NCBI RefSeq assembly: GCF_039621855.1
Contig: NZ_CP155071.1
Span: 3,410,001-3,474,000, forward strand
Length of the DNA stretch: 64,000 nucleotides
Reading direction: 5' to 3'
Source of the DNA: Erwinia sp. HDF1-3R
GTDB taxonomy: Bacteria; Pseudomonadota; Gammaproteobacteria; Enterobacterales; Enterobacteriaceae
Shown here: in pieces, positions 9,054 to 19,149 of the stretch
Layout of the letters: every line of letters begins with the position of its first letter
Numbering within the stretch: the first letter of the stretch is position 1
Notes under the pieces: generated by a model
The model's input: the letters and a program-made list of their open reading frames with translations, nothing else
Told to the model about the DNA's origin: nothing
Databases searched by the model: none
Translations under genes and position numbers: made by a program

Positions 9054-9869
9054 TTAATCCACGAGGAACAGCGGTCCCATCGGCGGACGAGGTAAATCAT
9101 AGCGTTCGGGATAATCGACCGCCACCAGGTAGAGCCCTTCCGCCCTGCCGGTTGCGGCAGCCAGCTTGCGATCTTTTGCCGCCAGCAGTTCTGCCATCCA
9201 GCTTTCCGGCTGATTCCCACAGCCTACTTCCATCAGGCTGCCGACGATGTTGCGTACCATATGATGCACAAAGGCGTTCGCCTTGATATCTACCACCACG
9301 TAGGCTCCGTAGCGGCTGACGGTCAGGTGCATCAGGTTGCGCCAGGGCGTACGCGACTGGCACTGTACCGCGCGAAATGACGTGAAGTCATTCTCACCCA
9401 GCAGGCACTGACCGGCACGCTGCATTTTTTCAACATCCAGAGGATGATAAAAGTGGGTCACGCCGCCGTGCAGGATCGCCGGGCGCAGACGCCGGTTATA
9501 GATAACATAGCGATAGCGGCGCGCCGTGGCGCTGAAGCGGGCGTGAAAATCATCCGGCACCGCTTTGACCCAGCGAACGGCTATGTCAGGCGGCAGGTTA
9601 GCATTCACGCCCAGCGTCCAGGCCGCATCCTTGCGCACCGACGTGGTTTCAAAATGTACCACCTGGCCGGTGCCGTGAACGCCCGCATCGGTGCGGCCCG
9701 CGCAGAAAACGCTGACCGGATGATTCGCCACCGCCGCCAGCGCTTTTTCCAGCTTTTCCTGGACGCTTCTCACTTCCTGCTGCCGCTGCCAGCCATAATA
9801 GCGGCTACCGTCATATTCAATGCCGAGCGCCACTTTATGTGACGGCTGCGGCAGTCCCGCGTCTGACAT
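9054..9869 (-). CDS. truA: tRNA pseudouridine(38-40) synthase TruA
   Basis: TruA converts uridines at positions 38, 39 and 40 of the tRNA anticodon arm to pseudouridine. The 271-aa protein has the catalytic motif [18 protein letters not shown] with the nucleophilic Asp at residue 61. The segments [20 protein letters not shown] and [18 protein letters not shown] near the C-terminus are characteristic. The start codon overlaps the usg stop in a TGATG arrangement (one nt), which suggests translational coupling. Length and order match E. coli. Confidence 0.97.
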   Translation of the reverse strand: MSDAGLPQPSHKVALGIEYDGSRYYGWQRQQEVRSVQEKLEKALAAVANHPVSVFCAGRTDAGVHGTGQVVHFETTSVRKDAAWTLGVNANLPPDIAVRWVKAVPDDFHARFSATARRYRYVIYNRRLRPAILHGGVTHFYHPLDVEKMQRAGQCLLGENDFTSFRAVQCQSRTPWRNLMHLTVSRYGAYVVVDIKANAFVHHMVRNIVGSLMEVGCGNQPESWMAELLAAKDRKLAAATGRAEGLYLVAVDYPERYDLPRPPMGPLFLVD

Positions 9870-10879
9870 CAGTACAGATACTCCTGCACCAGCTTCTCGG
9901 CGGTTTTAATCGCCATCAGCGCGCCACCAAAACGCACGTTGTCTGACACTGACCAGAACTGCACCATTTCAGGTATGCCGTAATCATTACGTACGCATCC
10001 CAGATTGAGCTGAGCACTCCCGGAGGCATCGCCGACCTGGGTGGGGTAATCGTCCTCGTCAGACAGCAGGATATCCTCCGCCTGCGCAAGCGCGTCTCGT
10101 GCTTCCTCAGCCGACATGGGCCGCAGATTTTCGATATGTACTACCTGTGCGTTGCCGTAAAAAACCGGCGCCTGAACCGTGGAAACGGTGATTGGCAGGC
10201 CTTCATCCTGAAGAACTTTACGCACCTGATCGACCAGGCGGCGCTCCTGCACTACGCTGCCCTCGGCATCAGGCAGCAGCGGCAGCATATTGAACGCCAG
10301 CTGGCGATCGAAAAACGTTTCCTCCGTCGGCAGGCCGTTGAGCAGGCGGGCGCTTTCTCCCGCCAGCGAATCTACGGCGGCTTTGCCGTGCGCCGAGGCG
10401 GCAATCAGGCTGGTGACCTGTAAACGACCAAGGCCAGCAACATCAACCAGCGGTTTGATTGCGCACAGCAGCTGACTGGTGACGCTGTCGGCAACGCTGA
10501 TGATATTGCGGTTGCGGTAGTCGGCCAGCACCTGCGGGTTGACGTCCGGCACCACCAGCGGTACGTCCGGCTCAAGCGCGAACAGATCGCTGGAGTCAAT
10601 CACCAGGCAGCCGCTGTTCGCCGCCTCATCCGCATAACGTGCCGAGGCCTCACGACCGGCGACGAAAAAGGCCAGCTGCACCTGCGACCAGTCAAATTCA
10701 TTCGCATCCGTGACCAGCAGTGATTTGCCCTCGTAGCGCAGCGTTTCGCCCGCGCTGCGCTCGCTTGCCAGCGCATACAGCTCACCAACCGGGAACTGAC
10801 GTTCAGCCAGTAATTCCAGTAAAGCTCTCCCTACTGCGCCTGTCGCGCCCAGTAGCGCGATATTCCAGCCGTCAGACAT
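9869..10879 (-). CDS. usg: Usg, aspartate-semialdehyde dehydrogenase-like protein
   Basis: A 336-aa relative of aspartate-beta-semialdehyde dehydrogenase (Asd) whose own reaction is unknown. The N-terminal Rossmann motif [20 protein letters not shown] is intact. Where Asd has its catalytic cysteine in a SNCT-like motif, this protein reads [15 protein letters not shown], so the nucleophile is missing and Asd activity is unlikely; I understand that E. coli Usg also lacks it. It lies between pdxB (84 bp upstream) and truA (1-nt overlap) as in E. coli. The role in the pdxB-usg-truA-dedA operon remains undefined. Confidence 0.93.
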   Translation of the reverse strand: MSDGWNIALLGATGAVGRALLELLAERQFPVGELYALASERSAGETLRYEGKSLLVTDANEFDWSQVQLAFFVAGREASARYADEAANSGCLVIDSSDLFALEPDVPLVVPDVNPQVLADYRNRNIISVADSVTSQLLCAIKPLVDVAGLGRLQVTSLIAASAHGKAAVDSLAGESARLLNGLPTEETFFDRQLAFNMLPLLPDAEGSVVQERRLVDQVRKVLQDEGLPITVSTVQAPVFYGNAQVVHIENLRPMSAEEARDALAQAEDILLSDEDDYPTQVGDASGSAQLNLGCVRNDYGIPEMVQFWSVSDNVRFGGALMAIKTAEKLVQEYLY

Positions 10880-10963
10880 GTTGGTTTACTCCAGAAATGA
10901 CATAAAAAATTAAGGGCGGTGCAGTACCGCCCGGAGAAGCATTCTATTCCGTCCGGCCAGCGT

Positions 10964-12106
10964 TCAGCCTGCGGAAAGCGGATGAAAAACCGCATTAAAA
11001 CCCAGTTTTTTCAGCAAAAGCGCCGTCTCTTCCACATCGCATCTTACCCGCAGTGAAGACCACTCACGACGCTCAAGATAATTTTTGCGTAGCCGGTCAA
11101 ACTCTCCCGGTATAGCCGCCACCTTCCGCAGCGGCGCATCATCGCGGCGCACATCATACACCAGATGCACCACTCTTTTTAGCGTTGCCTGATCCAGCCT
11201 GCCGTTAAGGGTAATATGGGTAAATTCAGGCGCGGGCAGCAGCGTATCCAGCGCCACCTGCTGCGGCTGGCCGAGCCAGGCCGTCCAGGCTTCAAAGACC
11301 TGGGTGGTGCCGCGCGCTTTACCTTCCAGGGTGTATCCGGCTATATGCGCGGTGGCAATATCGACTTTTTCCAGCAGCGGCAGGGAAAGCTCGGGTTCGG
11401 GTTCCCACACGTCCAGCACCACGCTGAGATCGCTGCGCTGTTGCAAAACCTTCAGCAGTGCGGCGTTATCCACCACCGGTCCGCGACAGGCGTTGATCAG
11501 GATGCTGCCGGGCTTCAGCGCCAGCAGCAGCGCCTCGTCGGCCAGGTGCAGCGTTTTGTACTCACCCTGCTTATAAAGCGGCGTATGGAAGGTGATTATG
11601 TCCGCCTGGGCGACCACCGCGTTGAGCGGCAGGAAATCCTCCGGGTCGCCACGCGCGGCGCGCGGCGGGTCACACAGCAGGGTACGAATTCCCAGCGCCT
11701 CAAGCCGCGCCTGCAGACGACGGCCAACGTTACCCACGCCGACGATACCTACCGTCCGATCTGTCAGCTGAAAGCCGTCGCGTTCCGCCAGCAGCAGCAG
11801 CGCAGAGAAGACATATTCGACCACGGCAATGGCGTTACAGCCGGGGGCAGCCGAAAAGGCAATCCCCTGCTCTTTCAGAAAAACCTCATCAATGTGATCG
11901 GTGCCAGCGGTGGCGGTGCCGACAAATTTTACCGGCTTACCGCTCAGCAGCCCGGCATTCACTTTAGTGACCGAACGCACCATCAGTCCATCCGCATCAT
12001 CCAGCGCTGCCGGGGGGACGGGACGCCCCGGAACCGCCACCACATCACCGGTGCGGCTAAAGAGTTCCCGGGCATAGGGCATATTTTCATCAACGAGGAT
12101 TTTCAC
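10964..12106 (-). CDS. pdxB: Erythronate-4-phosphate dehydrogenase PdxB
   Basis: PdxB oxidises 4-phospho-D-erythronate in the DXP-independent branch of pyridoxal 5'-phosphate synthesis. The protein is a D-2-hydroxyacid dehydrogenase with the NAD-binding motif [20 protein letters not shown], the catalytic-region segments [13 protein letters not shown] and [20 protein letters not shown], and the PdxB-specific C-terminal dimerisation domain ([20 protein letters not shown]). I place the start at the GTG at 12106 ([16 protein letters not shown], 380 aa): it matches E. coli PdxB and has an AGGAAA site. An ATG 36 bp upstream is also in frame but poorly supported. Confidence 0.96.
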   Translation of the reverse strand: MKILVDENMPYARELFSRTGDVVAVPGRPVPPAALDDADGLMVRSVTKVNAGLLSGKPVKFVGTATAGTDHIDEVFLKEQGIAFSAAPGCNAIAVVEYVFSALLLLAERDGFQLTDRTVGIVGVGNVGRRLQARLEALGIRTLLCDPPRAARGDPEDFLPLNAVVAQADIITFHTPLYKQGEYKTLHLADEALLLALKPGSILINACRGPVVDNAALLKVLQQRSDLSVVLDVWEPEPELSLPLLEKVDIATAHIAGYTLEGKARGTTQVFEAWTAWLGQPQQVALDTLLPAPEFTHITLNGRLDQATLKRVVHLVYDVRRDDAPLRKVAAIPGEFDRLRKNYLERREWSSLRVRCDVEETALLLKKLGFNAVFHPLSAG

Positions 12107-12255
12107 AATCGGTTTCCTGCATAAGCCAGTGAGGGCAGACATTCTGCCACAAACCCGCTAAAGGGATAAGCCTTCGGTGCGGCGGCCCTCTGCGGTAAGG
12201 GTAAAGTCGGATTATCAGTATCTGTCCTCTACCTGAGAAGGTTACACTGGTCACC

Positions 12256-12285
12256 ATGATGAACGTAATCCCGGGCTGCCTGTGA
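12256..12285 (+). CDS. Possible 9-aa leader peptide overlapping the EamA transporter start
   Basis: A short frame, MMNVIPGCL, starts at ATG 12256 behind a GAAGG at 12238-12242, and its TGA stop overlaps the GTG start of the downstream transporter as GTGA. The transporter itself has only a weak ribosome-binding site, so translation of this leader could feed it. The same string could be chance, since nothing in the peptide suggests attenuation. Confidence 0.25.
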   Translation: MMNVIPGCL

Positions 12286-13193
12286 ATTTCCTGTTCCCTC
12301 TGCTGGCCGTATTAATCTGGTCGGTTAACGCAATCGTTAGCAAAGTTTCTGCCGGCGCGATCGATCCCGCCGCCATCTCCTTTTACCGCTGGCTGCTGGC
12401 CCTGCTGGTGCTCACGCCGTTTGTATTACCCGGCGCCTGGCGCAATCGTCAGCAGATTAAGCCGCTGTGGTGGAAGCTGCTGGTTCTTGGACTGCTGGGC
12501 ATGGTGCTGTATCAAAGCCTGGCCTATTACGCTGCGCACAGCGTTAGCGCACTGTTTATGGGGATACTGAACGCGCTGATCCCGCTGCTTACCGTGCTGA
12601 TCGGAATTGTACTGCTGCGCCTGGCACCCACAATGGGGATCGTCATCGGTAGCCTGCTCTCGTTTGGCGGGCTGGTGTGGCTGGTCAGCGAGGGCCATCC
12701 TCAGCGGCTGCTGGCGCAGGGGCTGGGTAAAGGTGAGCTGATGATGTTCGCGGCCTCCACCTCGTATGCCCTTTACGGCGTACTGACGAAGCGCTGGGCG
12801 ATTGCCCTGCCGGGCTGGCAAAGCCTTTACGTACAGATACTGTTCGGCGTGCTGATGCTGCTGCCCAATTTTCTGCTGGCGCAGGACGTCTCCTTAAATC
12901 TGCATAATATCCCGCTGGTGCTATTTGCCGGGATCCCGGCCTCTGTGGTGGCACCTTTCCTGTGGATCCAGGGCATGGTGCGTATGGGTGCCAATACGGC
13001 ATCTGTTTTTATGAATCTGGCCCCCATTTTTACCGCCATTATTGCCGTGCTTTTTCTGCACGAACAGTTACACAGCTATCACTATATTGGCGGGGGAATT
13101 ACTCTGCTGGGGGTGATTCTGGCACAGCGACTGCGCACGCCGCTGATGTTCCGGAAGGCATGGGCAGATGGGAATAACCCGCCCCCGCCCTGA
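12282..13193 (+). CDS. EamA/DMT-family inner-membrane transporter
   Basis: A 303-aa drug/metabolite transporter superfamily member with two EamA repeats (about residues 1-135 and 148-285) and ten predicted membrane segments. It starts FLFPLLAVLIWSVNAIVSKV, typical of the first helix; the second repeat contains GELMMFAASTSYALYGVLTKR. Substrate is unknown; relatives export amino acids, nucleobases or toxic compounds. The start is GTG, overlapping the stop of a possible leader peptide. It is divergent from pdxB and precedes flk, a position where E. coli has no gene, so it is an accessory insertion or a loss in E. coli. Confidence 0.88.
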   Translation: MNFLFPLLAVLIWSVNAIVSKVSAGAIDPAAISFYRWLLALLVLTPFVLPGAWRNRQQIKPLWWKLLVLGLLGMVLYQSLAYYAAHSVSALFMGILNALIPLLTVLIGIVLLRLAPTMGIVIGSLLSFGGLVWLVSEGHPQRLLAQGLGKGELMMFAASTSYALYGVLTKRWAIALPGWQSLYVQILFGVLMLLPNFLLAQDVSLNLHNIPLVLFAGIPASVVAPFLWIQGMVRMGANTASVFMNLAPIFTAIIAVLFLHEQLHSYHYIGGGITLLGVILAQRLRTPLMFRKAWADGNNPPPP

Positions 13194-13362
13194 CGGTGCG
13201 TGTCTGCCCGCAGCTGGCAGACCTGCCCCATTTTTCCCGGTACTGAAAATAATTGCCCTGGCAGCCCCTCGCCTCTACCTATCGCAGAGCGGGATTGTTA
13301 TCATGGTGAATCAACCTTTCCGGCGCGCCCCGGACACAGACCTTTAGTGAAGGATTTTTGCC

Positions 13363-14400
13363 ATGCAACCTCTCAGTGGCCCCGGTGCGCCGATACCCGG
13401 CGATCGCTCGACGATCGATGCCAGAACGGATGCCAGTCGCACTGGCCCGGGCGATCAGCCACTGTCTCCCGCGCAGCGCACCACGCTGGAAAGACTGATT
13501 GTAAAAATCATGTCGCTCAGCGCGCTGAAATCGCCTGAGCTGTGGGCAGGAATGCGCCACGAAGTCGGTGTAAAGAATGATGCAGGACTGCTGGCGCGCC
13601 ACTTTCCCGCGGCCGAACAGTTTCTTAATACACGTCTGTCGCAGGTACAAAATACCCACGCCACCCGCCAGCTGTTTCAACAGCTTACCGACCTGCTGCC
13701 CGCGGGTAACAATCGCCAGGCAGTCAGCGACTTTATTCGTCAACAGTTTGGTCATACCGTACTTAGCTCGCTGAATCCCGATCAGCTGCGCCAGGTGCTG
13801 ACGATGCTGCAAAATGGTCAGATGGCTATTCCTCAGCCGCAGCAAAACCGCATTACCGATCGTTCGCTGCTGCCTGCGGAACACCATACGCTTAACCAGC
13901 AGATTGCCCGACTGGCGGCGGCGACCGGCGAACAGCCCGTTAAGCTGTGGGCTTCGGTACTCAAAGTCGTCAATCTGCACAGCGGCGATCCGATCCCTTC
14001 GCGTCTCTTTCCGCTCCTGACCCAGTATTTACAGGTTAGCCAAACGCTGAGTCAACACGCTGCGCCAACGCTGCCAATGCTGCTGGCCTCGCTGAAAGTG
14101 CCCTCTGACCATGCAGAACAGCGGCTGCTGGAAGACGCCAGTCAGCAGCGCTTCCAGCTACCGCCGCAGGCAGTATTAACGCCGTACCAGGCACAGGATT
14201 TGATGAATCTGCTGTTTGCGCGTCGAGCCGAACGGCTGAGAGAACAGCCGCTGGCGGACAGTGAGATCCACCCCCAGCCGATTGTGGCGCCGCTATTTGG
14301 CTATGTGCCGCAGGTACTGCAACCGATCGTTAATCGCCCGGTATTCACGGCCTTCGCGGTACTGGTGCTGGTTGGCTTTCTGCTGTGGGTCCTTCTCTGA
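13363..14400 (+). CDS. flk: Flk, tail-anchored flagellar export regulator
   Basis: Flk (RflH) is an inner-membrane protein anchored by its C-terminus that stops premature secretion of the anti-sigma factor FlgM through the flagellar export apparatus before rod-hook completion. The 345-aa product shares the Flk features: Gly/Pro-rich N-terminus (MQPLSGPG), QPLSPAQRTTLERLIVK, ELWAGMRHEVGV, ARHFPAAEQFL, AIPQPQQNRITDRSLLPAEH, and a single C-terminal membrane helix (about residues 325-344) that ends the protein. It lies between pdxB and yfcJ-fabB as in E. coli. The central region is less conserved. The presence of flk implies a flagellated ancestor. Confidence 0.9.
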   Translation: MQPLSGPGAPIPGDRSTIDARTDASRTGPGDQPLSPAQRTTLERLIVKIMSLSALKSPELWAGMRHEVGVKNDAGLLARHFPAAEQFLNTRLSQVQNTHATRQLFQQLTDLLPAGNNRQAVSDFIRQQFGHTVLSSLNPDQLRQVLTMLQNGQMAIPQPQQNRITDRSLLPAEHHTLNQQIARLAAATGEQPVKLWASVLKVVNLHSGDPIPSRLFPLLTQYLQVSQTLSQHAAPTLPMLLASLKVPSDHAEQRLLEDASQQRFQLPPQAVLTPYQAQDLMNLLFARRAERLREQPLADSEIHPQPIVAPLFGYVPQVLQPIVNRPVFTAFAVLVLVGFLLWVLL

Positions 14401-14415
14401 GTTAACCGCTGACCG

Positions 14416-14865
14416 TTAGCAGCCGCAGTCCCGCACCTGGGACTGCGTGGGCCAGCCCCCTGCCTCCTCCCCCTGTACCAGCGGATGACCGTCGCGCAGC
14501 CAGAAATCCAGTCCGCCAATTAACTCTTTTACCCGCAAACCCGCTGACGCCAGCTTCCAGGCCCCTTTGGTTGAACCATTGCAACCAATCCCATCACAAT
14601 AGGTCACATAGACTTTGTCACGATCCAGCGGTAGCAATGATTCATGCGTCATCGTCCGGTGCGGGAAACTTATCGCACCGCAGATATGCCCGGCCAGATA
14701 TTGTTCGGTGGATCGTACATCAAGCACAATAATTTCCCGGATCCCATTGGCTAAATCCTGGGCGAGATCCCAGGCGTCGGTATAATGGGAAAGCTTTTCA
14801 TGCAGCCAGCCTGCACTTTGAGAGGCAGAGGGCGGCGGGAATTGCAGAACGGCAGATCCAGACAT
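14416..14865 (-). CDS. Single-domain rhodanese-like protein
   Basis: A 149-aa rhodanese-fold protein with the typical IIVLDVRSTEQYLAGHICGA (residues ~48-68) and an active-site loop CDGIGCNGS, giving a plausible sulfur-carrying Cys. I chose the ATG at 14865 because AAAGGAAG lies just upstream; the open frame extends 22 codons further without support. It is cytoplasmic, with no signal peptide. It is divergent from the broken MocR regulator, and an inverted repeat lies between them, so the rhodanese may have been the target of that regulator. The function (thiosulfate or persulfide transfer) is a family inference. Confidence 0.82.
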   Translation of the reverse strand: MSGSAVLQFPPPSASQSAGWLHEKLSHYTDAWDLAQDLANGIREIIVLDVRSTEQYLAGHICGAISFPHRTMTHESLLPLDRDKVYVTYCDGIGCNGSTKGAWKLASAGLRVKELIGGLDFWLRDGHPLVQGEEAGGWPTQSQVRDCGC

Positions 14866-14884
14866 AGTGACTTCCTTTATTGAA

Positions 14885-14928
14885 GGTATCAGGTAATGAT
14901 ACGGGGATATGGCCTTAATACTGATACC
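14885..14928. promoter_or_regulatory. Inverted repeat operator candidate between rhodanese and MocR genes
   Basis: GGTATCAG (14885-14892) and CTGATACC (14921-14928) form a perfect 8-bp inverted repeat, and a third related half-site, ATGATAC, lies at 14896-14902. Mixed direct and inverted repeats in a divergent promoter are typical of MocR/GntR regulator sites. Binding is inferred from position only. Confidence 0.45.
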
Positions 14929-14954
14929 CATTTCATGCAGAGGATAAGACCACC

Positions 14955-16388
14955 GTGGCGCTCACTACCCTGCCGTTGATATCGCTTTTAGCTGCACAGA
15001 CCGCCCTTACCCTGCGAGAAAAACTCTGTGCAACGCTGCGCCAGCTTATCAACAGTGGCAAAGTAAAGAAGGGAGACCGCCTGCCCTCATCAAGGCTGCT
15101 TGCCTGCGATCTCAGCATCTCACGCGTGACCGTGGAGGCCGCTTATAGCCAGTTAGAGAGTGAGGGCTATCTGTATCGCTTAACCGGACGCGGCACCTAT
15201 GTCGCGATTGTACTTCCGGCTGGCAGAGCGGAGAAAAAAGCGCCCGGTGACGCCAAAATTAGCCTGTCTGCGCGGGGGCGCAGCATCGTTGCAACAGGTG
15301 GCTGCACCGATCCTCTCTTTCCCCAGGCATTTGCCGCCGGTTCCCCGGACCTCCGCGCTTTTCCCCATAGCCTCTGGCGGCGGATAACCGCGCAAACGCT
15401 TCGTTAGAATGGCGAATCCCTGATGCGCTATGGTTGTCCTCAGGGGCTGCCAGCGTTACGGGAGGCAGTGGCAAACTACCTTGCGCTATCGCGCGGTGTC
15501 AGATGCGATCCCGGCCAGGTCATTATCGTTACCAGCTCTCAGCAGGCGCTGCAGATGCTGGCCGTATTACTTTGCGATCCAGGCGACAGGGTGGGAATGG
15601 AAGATCCCGGCTATCCGGGAGCGCGTAATGCGTTTATCAGCACCGGGGCTGACAAACGCAGCCTGCCACTTGATAACGATGGGGCAGTGCTTCCGGAAAA
15701 CACGCGGATGAAACTGGCCTACCTGACGCCGTCCCATCAGTATCCTACCGGCATCACCATGAGCCTCCATCGACGGCTGCAATGGCTGGCATGGGCTCGT
15801 GAGCATAATTGCTGGCTGATTGAGGATGATTACGACAGCGAGTTTTATTACGATGCGCCGCCAGTACCTTCATTGCAGGGTCTTGATAACGACGGACGCG
15901 TGCTGTATCTGGGGACATTCTCGAAAGTCATGTTCCCCTCGTTAAGGCTGGCGTATCTGGTTGTTCCCTCTTCGCTTGTCGATCCGCTTTGCCGACTGCG
16001 CAGCCTGATGGACGGTCACAGTGCGCAATTAATGCAGGCCGTCACCGCCGAATTTATTCATAACGGTCATTTGCAGGCGCATGTGCGATTAATGCGCAGG
16101 CTTTACGCCAGTCGCCGCAATCTGCTGCTGGATGAGATTCAGCATAAACTGGGCGACAAGCTGCAGATCATGAGCCGGGGTAATGGGTTACAGCTGGCCG
16201 TGACCCTGACCGGCGGGGAAGAAGAAAAATTATCGCAGCAGGCGCGCGCCGATGGGCTATTGCTACCGCGTCTGTCGCCTCTTTATGCCTCAGCGTCGCC
16301 GCCACAGGGCTGGCTACTCGGTTTCTCCGCCCTGACGCGAGCGGAGATTATTCATGCCGTCGATAAGCTGGCGCGGTTGCGCTACTGA
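14955..16388 (+). pseudogene. MocR-type GntR/aminotransferase regulator interrupted by one in-frame amber codon
   Basis: MocR regulators join an N-terminal GntR winged helix to a class I aminotransferase-like domain that binds PLP. The N-terminal part (14955-15404) shows the GntR signature SGKVKKGDRLPSSRLLACDL and ISRVTVEAAYSQLESEGYLY. The C-terminal part (from 15408) is in the same frame and has the PLP domain with YGCPQGLPALREAVANYL, LIEDDYDSEFYYD and the Lys-containing YLGTFSKVMFPSLRLAYL. A single TAG at 15405-15407 separates them, so full-length protein (~477 aa) needs amber readthrough. One C-to-T change from CAG would explain it. The rest of the frame is intact, suggesting a recent event, or a sequencing error. 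Confidence 0.85.
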
Positions 16389-17554
16389 CGGCCGACGGTC
16401 ATGACTACGGCAATACCCAGCAGCGCGCAGGTAGCGCCAGCGAGATAAACCGAGCCGTAGCCCAGAGATGTTGCGAGGATCCCGGTTAACGGCCCGCTGG
16501 CACCGTAGGCGATATCCTGAAAGGCAGAGAAACCGCCCAGCGCCGTGCCGCGTACCTGGGGAGCGACGCGCTTCACCACTTCAACCCCCATCGCCGGGAA
16601 TACCAGCGAACAGCCACAGCCGGTCAGCGCAGCGCCCGCCAGCGCCATCGTTCCGCTACTGGCAAACCCCAGGATTAGCAGCCCAATGGCTTCAACCAAC
16701 AGCGAAATTAGCGCCACGCGCACGCCGCCGAAGCGGTCCGGCAATCCGCCAAACAGGACGCGGACCAGAACAAAAGCCAGGCCAAACGCGGTAAGCGCCA
16801 GCCCGGCATTGCCCCAGTGCTGACTGGCGAAATAGAGCGAGGTAAAGGTACCAATAACGGCAAAACCCGTCCCCTGGAGCGCCAGCGCACAGCCCGGCGA
16901 CAGAATTTGCCCAATCACCTTCCACAGCGATGGACGTTCTCCTCCGTGCGTGGGCACGGGTTTGACCCAGACGTTGAACAGCAGAGCGACCAGCGGCAAA
17001 AAAATCGTTGCAATGCCCATCGCCAGAAAGCCCCACTGACTGTGAAGCCATAATCCCAGCGGCGCACCGGCCGCAAGCGCGCCGTAAATCGCCATACCGT
17101 TCCATGACATCACCTGCCCCGAACGCTTTGGCCCGACCAGACCCATGCCCCAGGTCAGATTCCCGGTAAGCAGCTGGCTTTCGCCAAAGCCCAGCAGCAG
17201 CCTGCCCACCACCAGCAGCGCAAACTTTGCCATCACCGGTACTGGCAGCACCGCCGCCAGTACGTAGGCGACCCCAACCAGCGCACAGGCCAGCATGCCC
17301 TGTAGCGTCGATCGCTTTGCACCACGCTGATCGGCCAGCCTGCCCGCGTAGCCGCGCGTCAGCAGCGTGGCGAAAAACTGAATGCCGACGGCCACGCCGA
17401 CCATCACGTTATTCAGCCCGAGCTGCTGATGGACAAACAGCGGAATAACCGGCAGCGCCAGCCCGGCAGTAAGGTAAGTTAAGAATACAGCGAATGAGAT
17501 ACTGCCCAGCGAAACCGTCGCGCTGGCAGGGGATGTGATAGTAACCGCAGACAT
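16382..17554 (-). CDS. yfcJ: MFS transporter YfcJ
   Basis: A 390-aa major facilitator superfamily protein with twelve predicted membrane segments, matching E. coli YfcJ along its length. Recognisable segments are [20 protein letters not shown], the MFS motif A region [12 protein letters not shown], and [17 protein letters not shown]. YfcJ belongs to the YhhS-like drug-exporter group; substrates are not well defined. The ATG at 17554 gives the E. coli-like start MSAVTITSP, with AGGAGA upstream; the frame is open 17 codons further. It is convergent with the broken MocR gene, and the stops overlap by 7 nt. Order yfcJ-fabB is conserved. Confidence 0.92.
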   Translation of the reverse strand: MSAVTITSPASATVSLGSISFAVFLTYLTAGLALPVIPLFVHQQLGLNNVMVGVAVGIQFFATLLTRGYAGRLADQRGAKRSTLQGMLACALVGVAYVLAAVLPVPVMAKFALLVVGRLLLGFGESQLLTGNLTWGMGLVGPKRSGQVMSWNGMAIYGALAAGAPLGLWLHSQWGFLAMGIATIFLPLVALLFNVWVKPVPTHGGERPSLWKVIGQILSPGCALALQGTGFAVIGTFTSLYFASQHWGNAGLALTAFGLAFVLVRVLFGGLPDRFGGVRVALISLLVEAIGLLILGFASSGTMALAGAALTGCGCSLVFPAMGVEVVKRVAPQVRGTALGGFSAFQDIAYGASGPLTGILATSLGYGSVYLAGATCALLGIAVVMTVGRQ

Positions 17555-17721
17555 AGTGTCACGCCTCTCCTTGTAATAACGTAAGGGTGCGTTAACTAGG
17601 CGCACCCGTGTTGCCGATGCCGAAGCAGCGGAACGGATGCGTTGGTTAACGTTAAACGCTTACGCAACATCGTGACGACGTTGAAGGCGTTAACTTAAAT
17701 AAAAAGCGTCTGACTGGCAAT

Positions 17722-17759
17722 AAAAAAAGGGACAGCCCTTACGGACTCTCCCTTTTTTT
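17722..17759 (-). terminator. Intrinsic terminator after fabB
   Basis: A hairpin at 17729-17752 (minus strand GGGAGAGTCC-gtaa-GGGCTGTCCC) is flanked by A7 on one side and T7 on the other, giving a strong U-tract on the minus strand about 15 bp after the fabB stop. The symmetric A/T runs would allow termination in both directions. Confidence 0.93.
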
Positions 17760-17773
17760 GCAACCCACGGTGA

Positions 17774-18994
17774 TTACAGCTTGCGCATCACCAGCGTGGC
17801 GTTGGTGCCGCCAAAGCCAAAGCTGTTGGACATCACGGTCTTCAGCGTCTGCTCGGTCGGTTTGGTCACGATATTCAGACCCTCAGCAGCAGGATCCAGC
17901 TCGTCAATGTTGATGCTCGGGGCAATGAATCCGTGCTCCAGCATCAGTAGTGAGTAGATTGCTTCCTGAACGCCTGCCGCACCCAGTGAGTGGCCAGTCA
18001 TCGCTTTGGTCGCTGACATCGCAGGCATCGCATCGCTGAACACTTCACGGATTGCGCCAAGCTCTTTCACATCACCCACTGGCGTGGACGTACCGTGCGT
18101 ATTCAGATAGTCAATTGGGGTATCCACGCCCTGCATCGCCAGTCGCATACAGCGCATTGCGCCTTCGCCAGATGGTGCAACCATGTCCGCACCATCGGAG
18201 GTTGCGCCGTAGCCAACCACTTCTGCATAGATGTGAGCGCCACGTGCCAGCGCATGCTCCAGCTCTTCAACCACGACCATGCCGCCGCCGCCTGCAATAA
18301 CAAAACCATCGCGGCTGGTATCGTAAGTACGGGACGCCAGCTCAGGCGTTTCGTTGTAACGGGTTGAGAGCGCGCCCATTGCGTCGAATTCGCAGGACAT
18401 TTCCCAGCACAGCTCTTCGCCGCCGCCAGCAAATACCACATCCTGTTTGCCGAGTTGGATCTGCTCAACGGCGTTACCGATACAGTGCGCAGAGGTCGCA
18501 CAGGCCGAGCTGATGGAGTAGTTGACGCCGTGAATTTTAAACGGGGTTGCCAGGCAGGCGGAAACGCCGGAGGCCATCGCCTTGGTAACCATATAAGGAC
18601 CCACGCCGCGCAGGCCTTTAGCGCGCATGCCGTCAACGCTGGCTGCCTGGTTGTAAGGTGAACCGCCGCCGGAACCGGCAACCAGTCCCACGCGCGGGTT
18701 GTTCTGGTACTGCTCGTTGGTCAGGCCAGAGTCTTTAACCGCTTCCAGCATAGAGATATAAGCATAAATGGACGCGTCACTCATAAAGCGCAGACTTTTG
18801 CGATCGATGAGGCTGGCGATTTCGTCTTTAGAAAGTTTGACGTTACCCCAGATGTGACTACGCATGCCGGAATCTTTTAGCTCCTGAGAGAAGGTAATGC
18901 CGGAGCGACCTTCACGCAGGGACGTCAGAACTTCCTCCTGGTTATTACCAATGCTGGAGACGATTCCCAGGCCTGTAATCACTGCACGTTTCAT
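17774..18994 (-). CDS. fabB: 3-oxoacyl-ACP synthase I FabB
   Basis: FabB (KAS I) condenses malonyl-ACP with acyl-ACP and is essential for unsaturated fatty acid synthesis. The 406-aa protein has the nucleophilic Cys in [19 protein letters not shown] (about residue 165) and the two catalytic His in [11 protein letters not shown] and [11 protein letters not shown]. The length equals E. coli FabB. It is divergent from mnmC with a 155-bp gap that holds a FabR-like and a FadR-like operator, so control by both regulators, as known in E. coli, is expected. A strong terminator follows. Confidence 0.98.
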   Translation of the reverse strand: MKRAVITGLGIVSSIGNNQEEVLTSLREGRSGITFSQELKDSGMRSHIWGNVKLSKDEIASLIDRKSLRFMSDASIYAYISMLEAVKDSGLTNEQYQNNPRVGLVAGSGGGSPYNQAASVDGMRAKGLRGVGPYMVTKAMASGVSACLATPFKIHGVNYSISSACATSAHCIGNAVEQIQLGKQDVVFAGGGEELCWEMSCEFDAMGALSTRYNETPELASRTYDTSRDGFVIAGGGGMVVVEELEHALARGAHIYAEVVGYGATSDGADMVAPSGEGAMRCMRLAMQGVDTPIDYLNTHGTSTPVGDVKELGAIREVFSDAMPAMSATKAMTGHSLGAAGVQEAIYSLLMLEHGFIAPSINIDELDPAAEGLNIVTKPTEQTLKTVMSNSFGFGGTNATLVMRKL

Positions 18995-19037
18995 TCAATA
19001 CCTCATAACTTCTATATTAGGATTCGAGGAGCACTTT

Positions 19038-19055
19038 AGCTTACAGTTGTACGCC
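19038..19055. promoter_or_regulatory. FabR operator at fabB
   Basis: AGCTTACAGTTGTACGCC is a near-palindrome that matches AGCGTACA-NN-TGTACGCT at all but two of the 16 defined positions. It lies 43 bp upstream of the fabB start codon. FabR represses fabA and fabB in E. coli in response to the unsaturated acyl pool. Confidence 0.8.
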
Positions 19056-19056
19056 G

Positions 19057-19073
19057 AACAAGTCCGATCAGCA
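19057..19073. promoter_or_regulatory. FadR operator at fabB
   Basis: Minus-strand TGCTGATCGGACTTGTT fits the FadR consensus ANCTGGTCNGACNTGTT at nearly all positions. It abuts the FabR site, on its upstream side relative to fabB, the place where FadR would act as an activator near -40, as established for E. coli fabB. Confidence 0.8.
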
Positions 19074-19149
19074 TTTTACTTTTGTAAATTTGCGCGAGCT
19101 GGCTCACACCGTTACAATCGCGGCACTGCCTGATAACTGAGCTTTTGCC

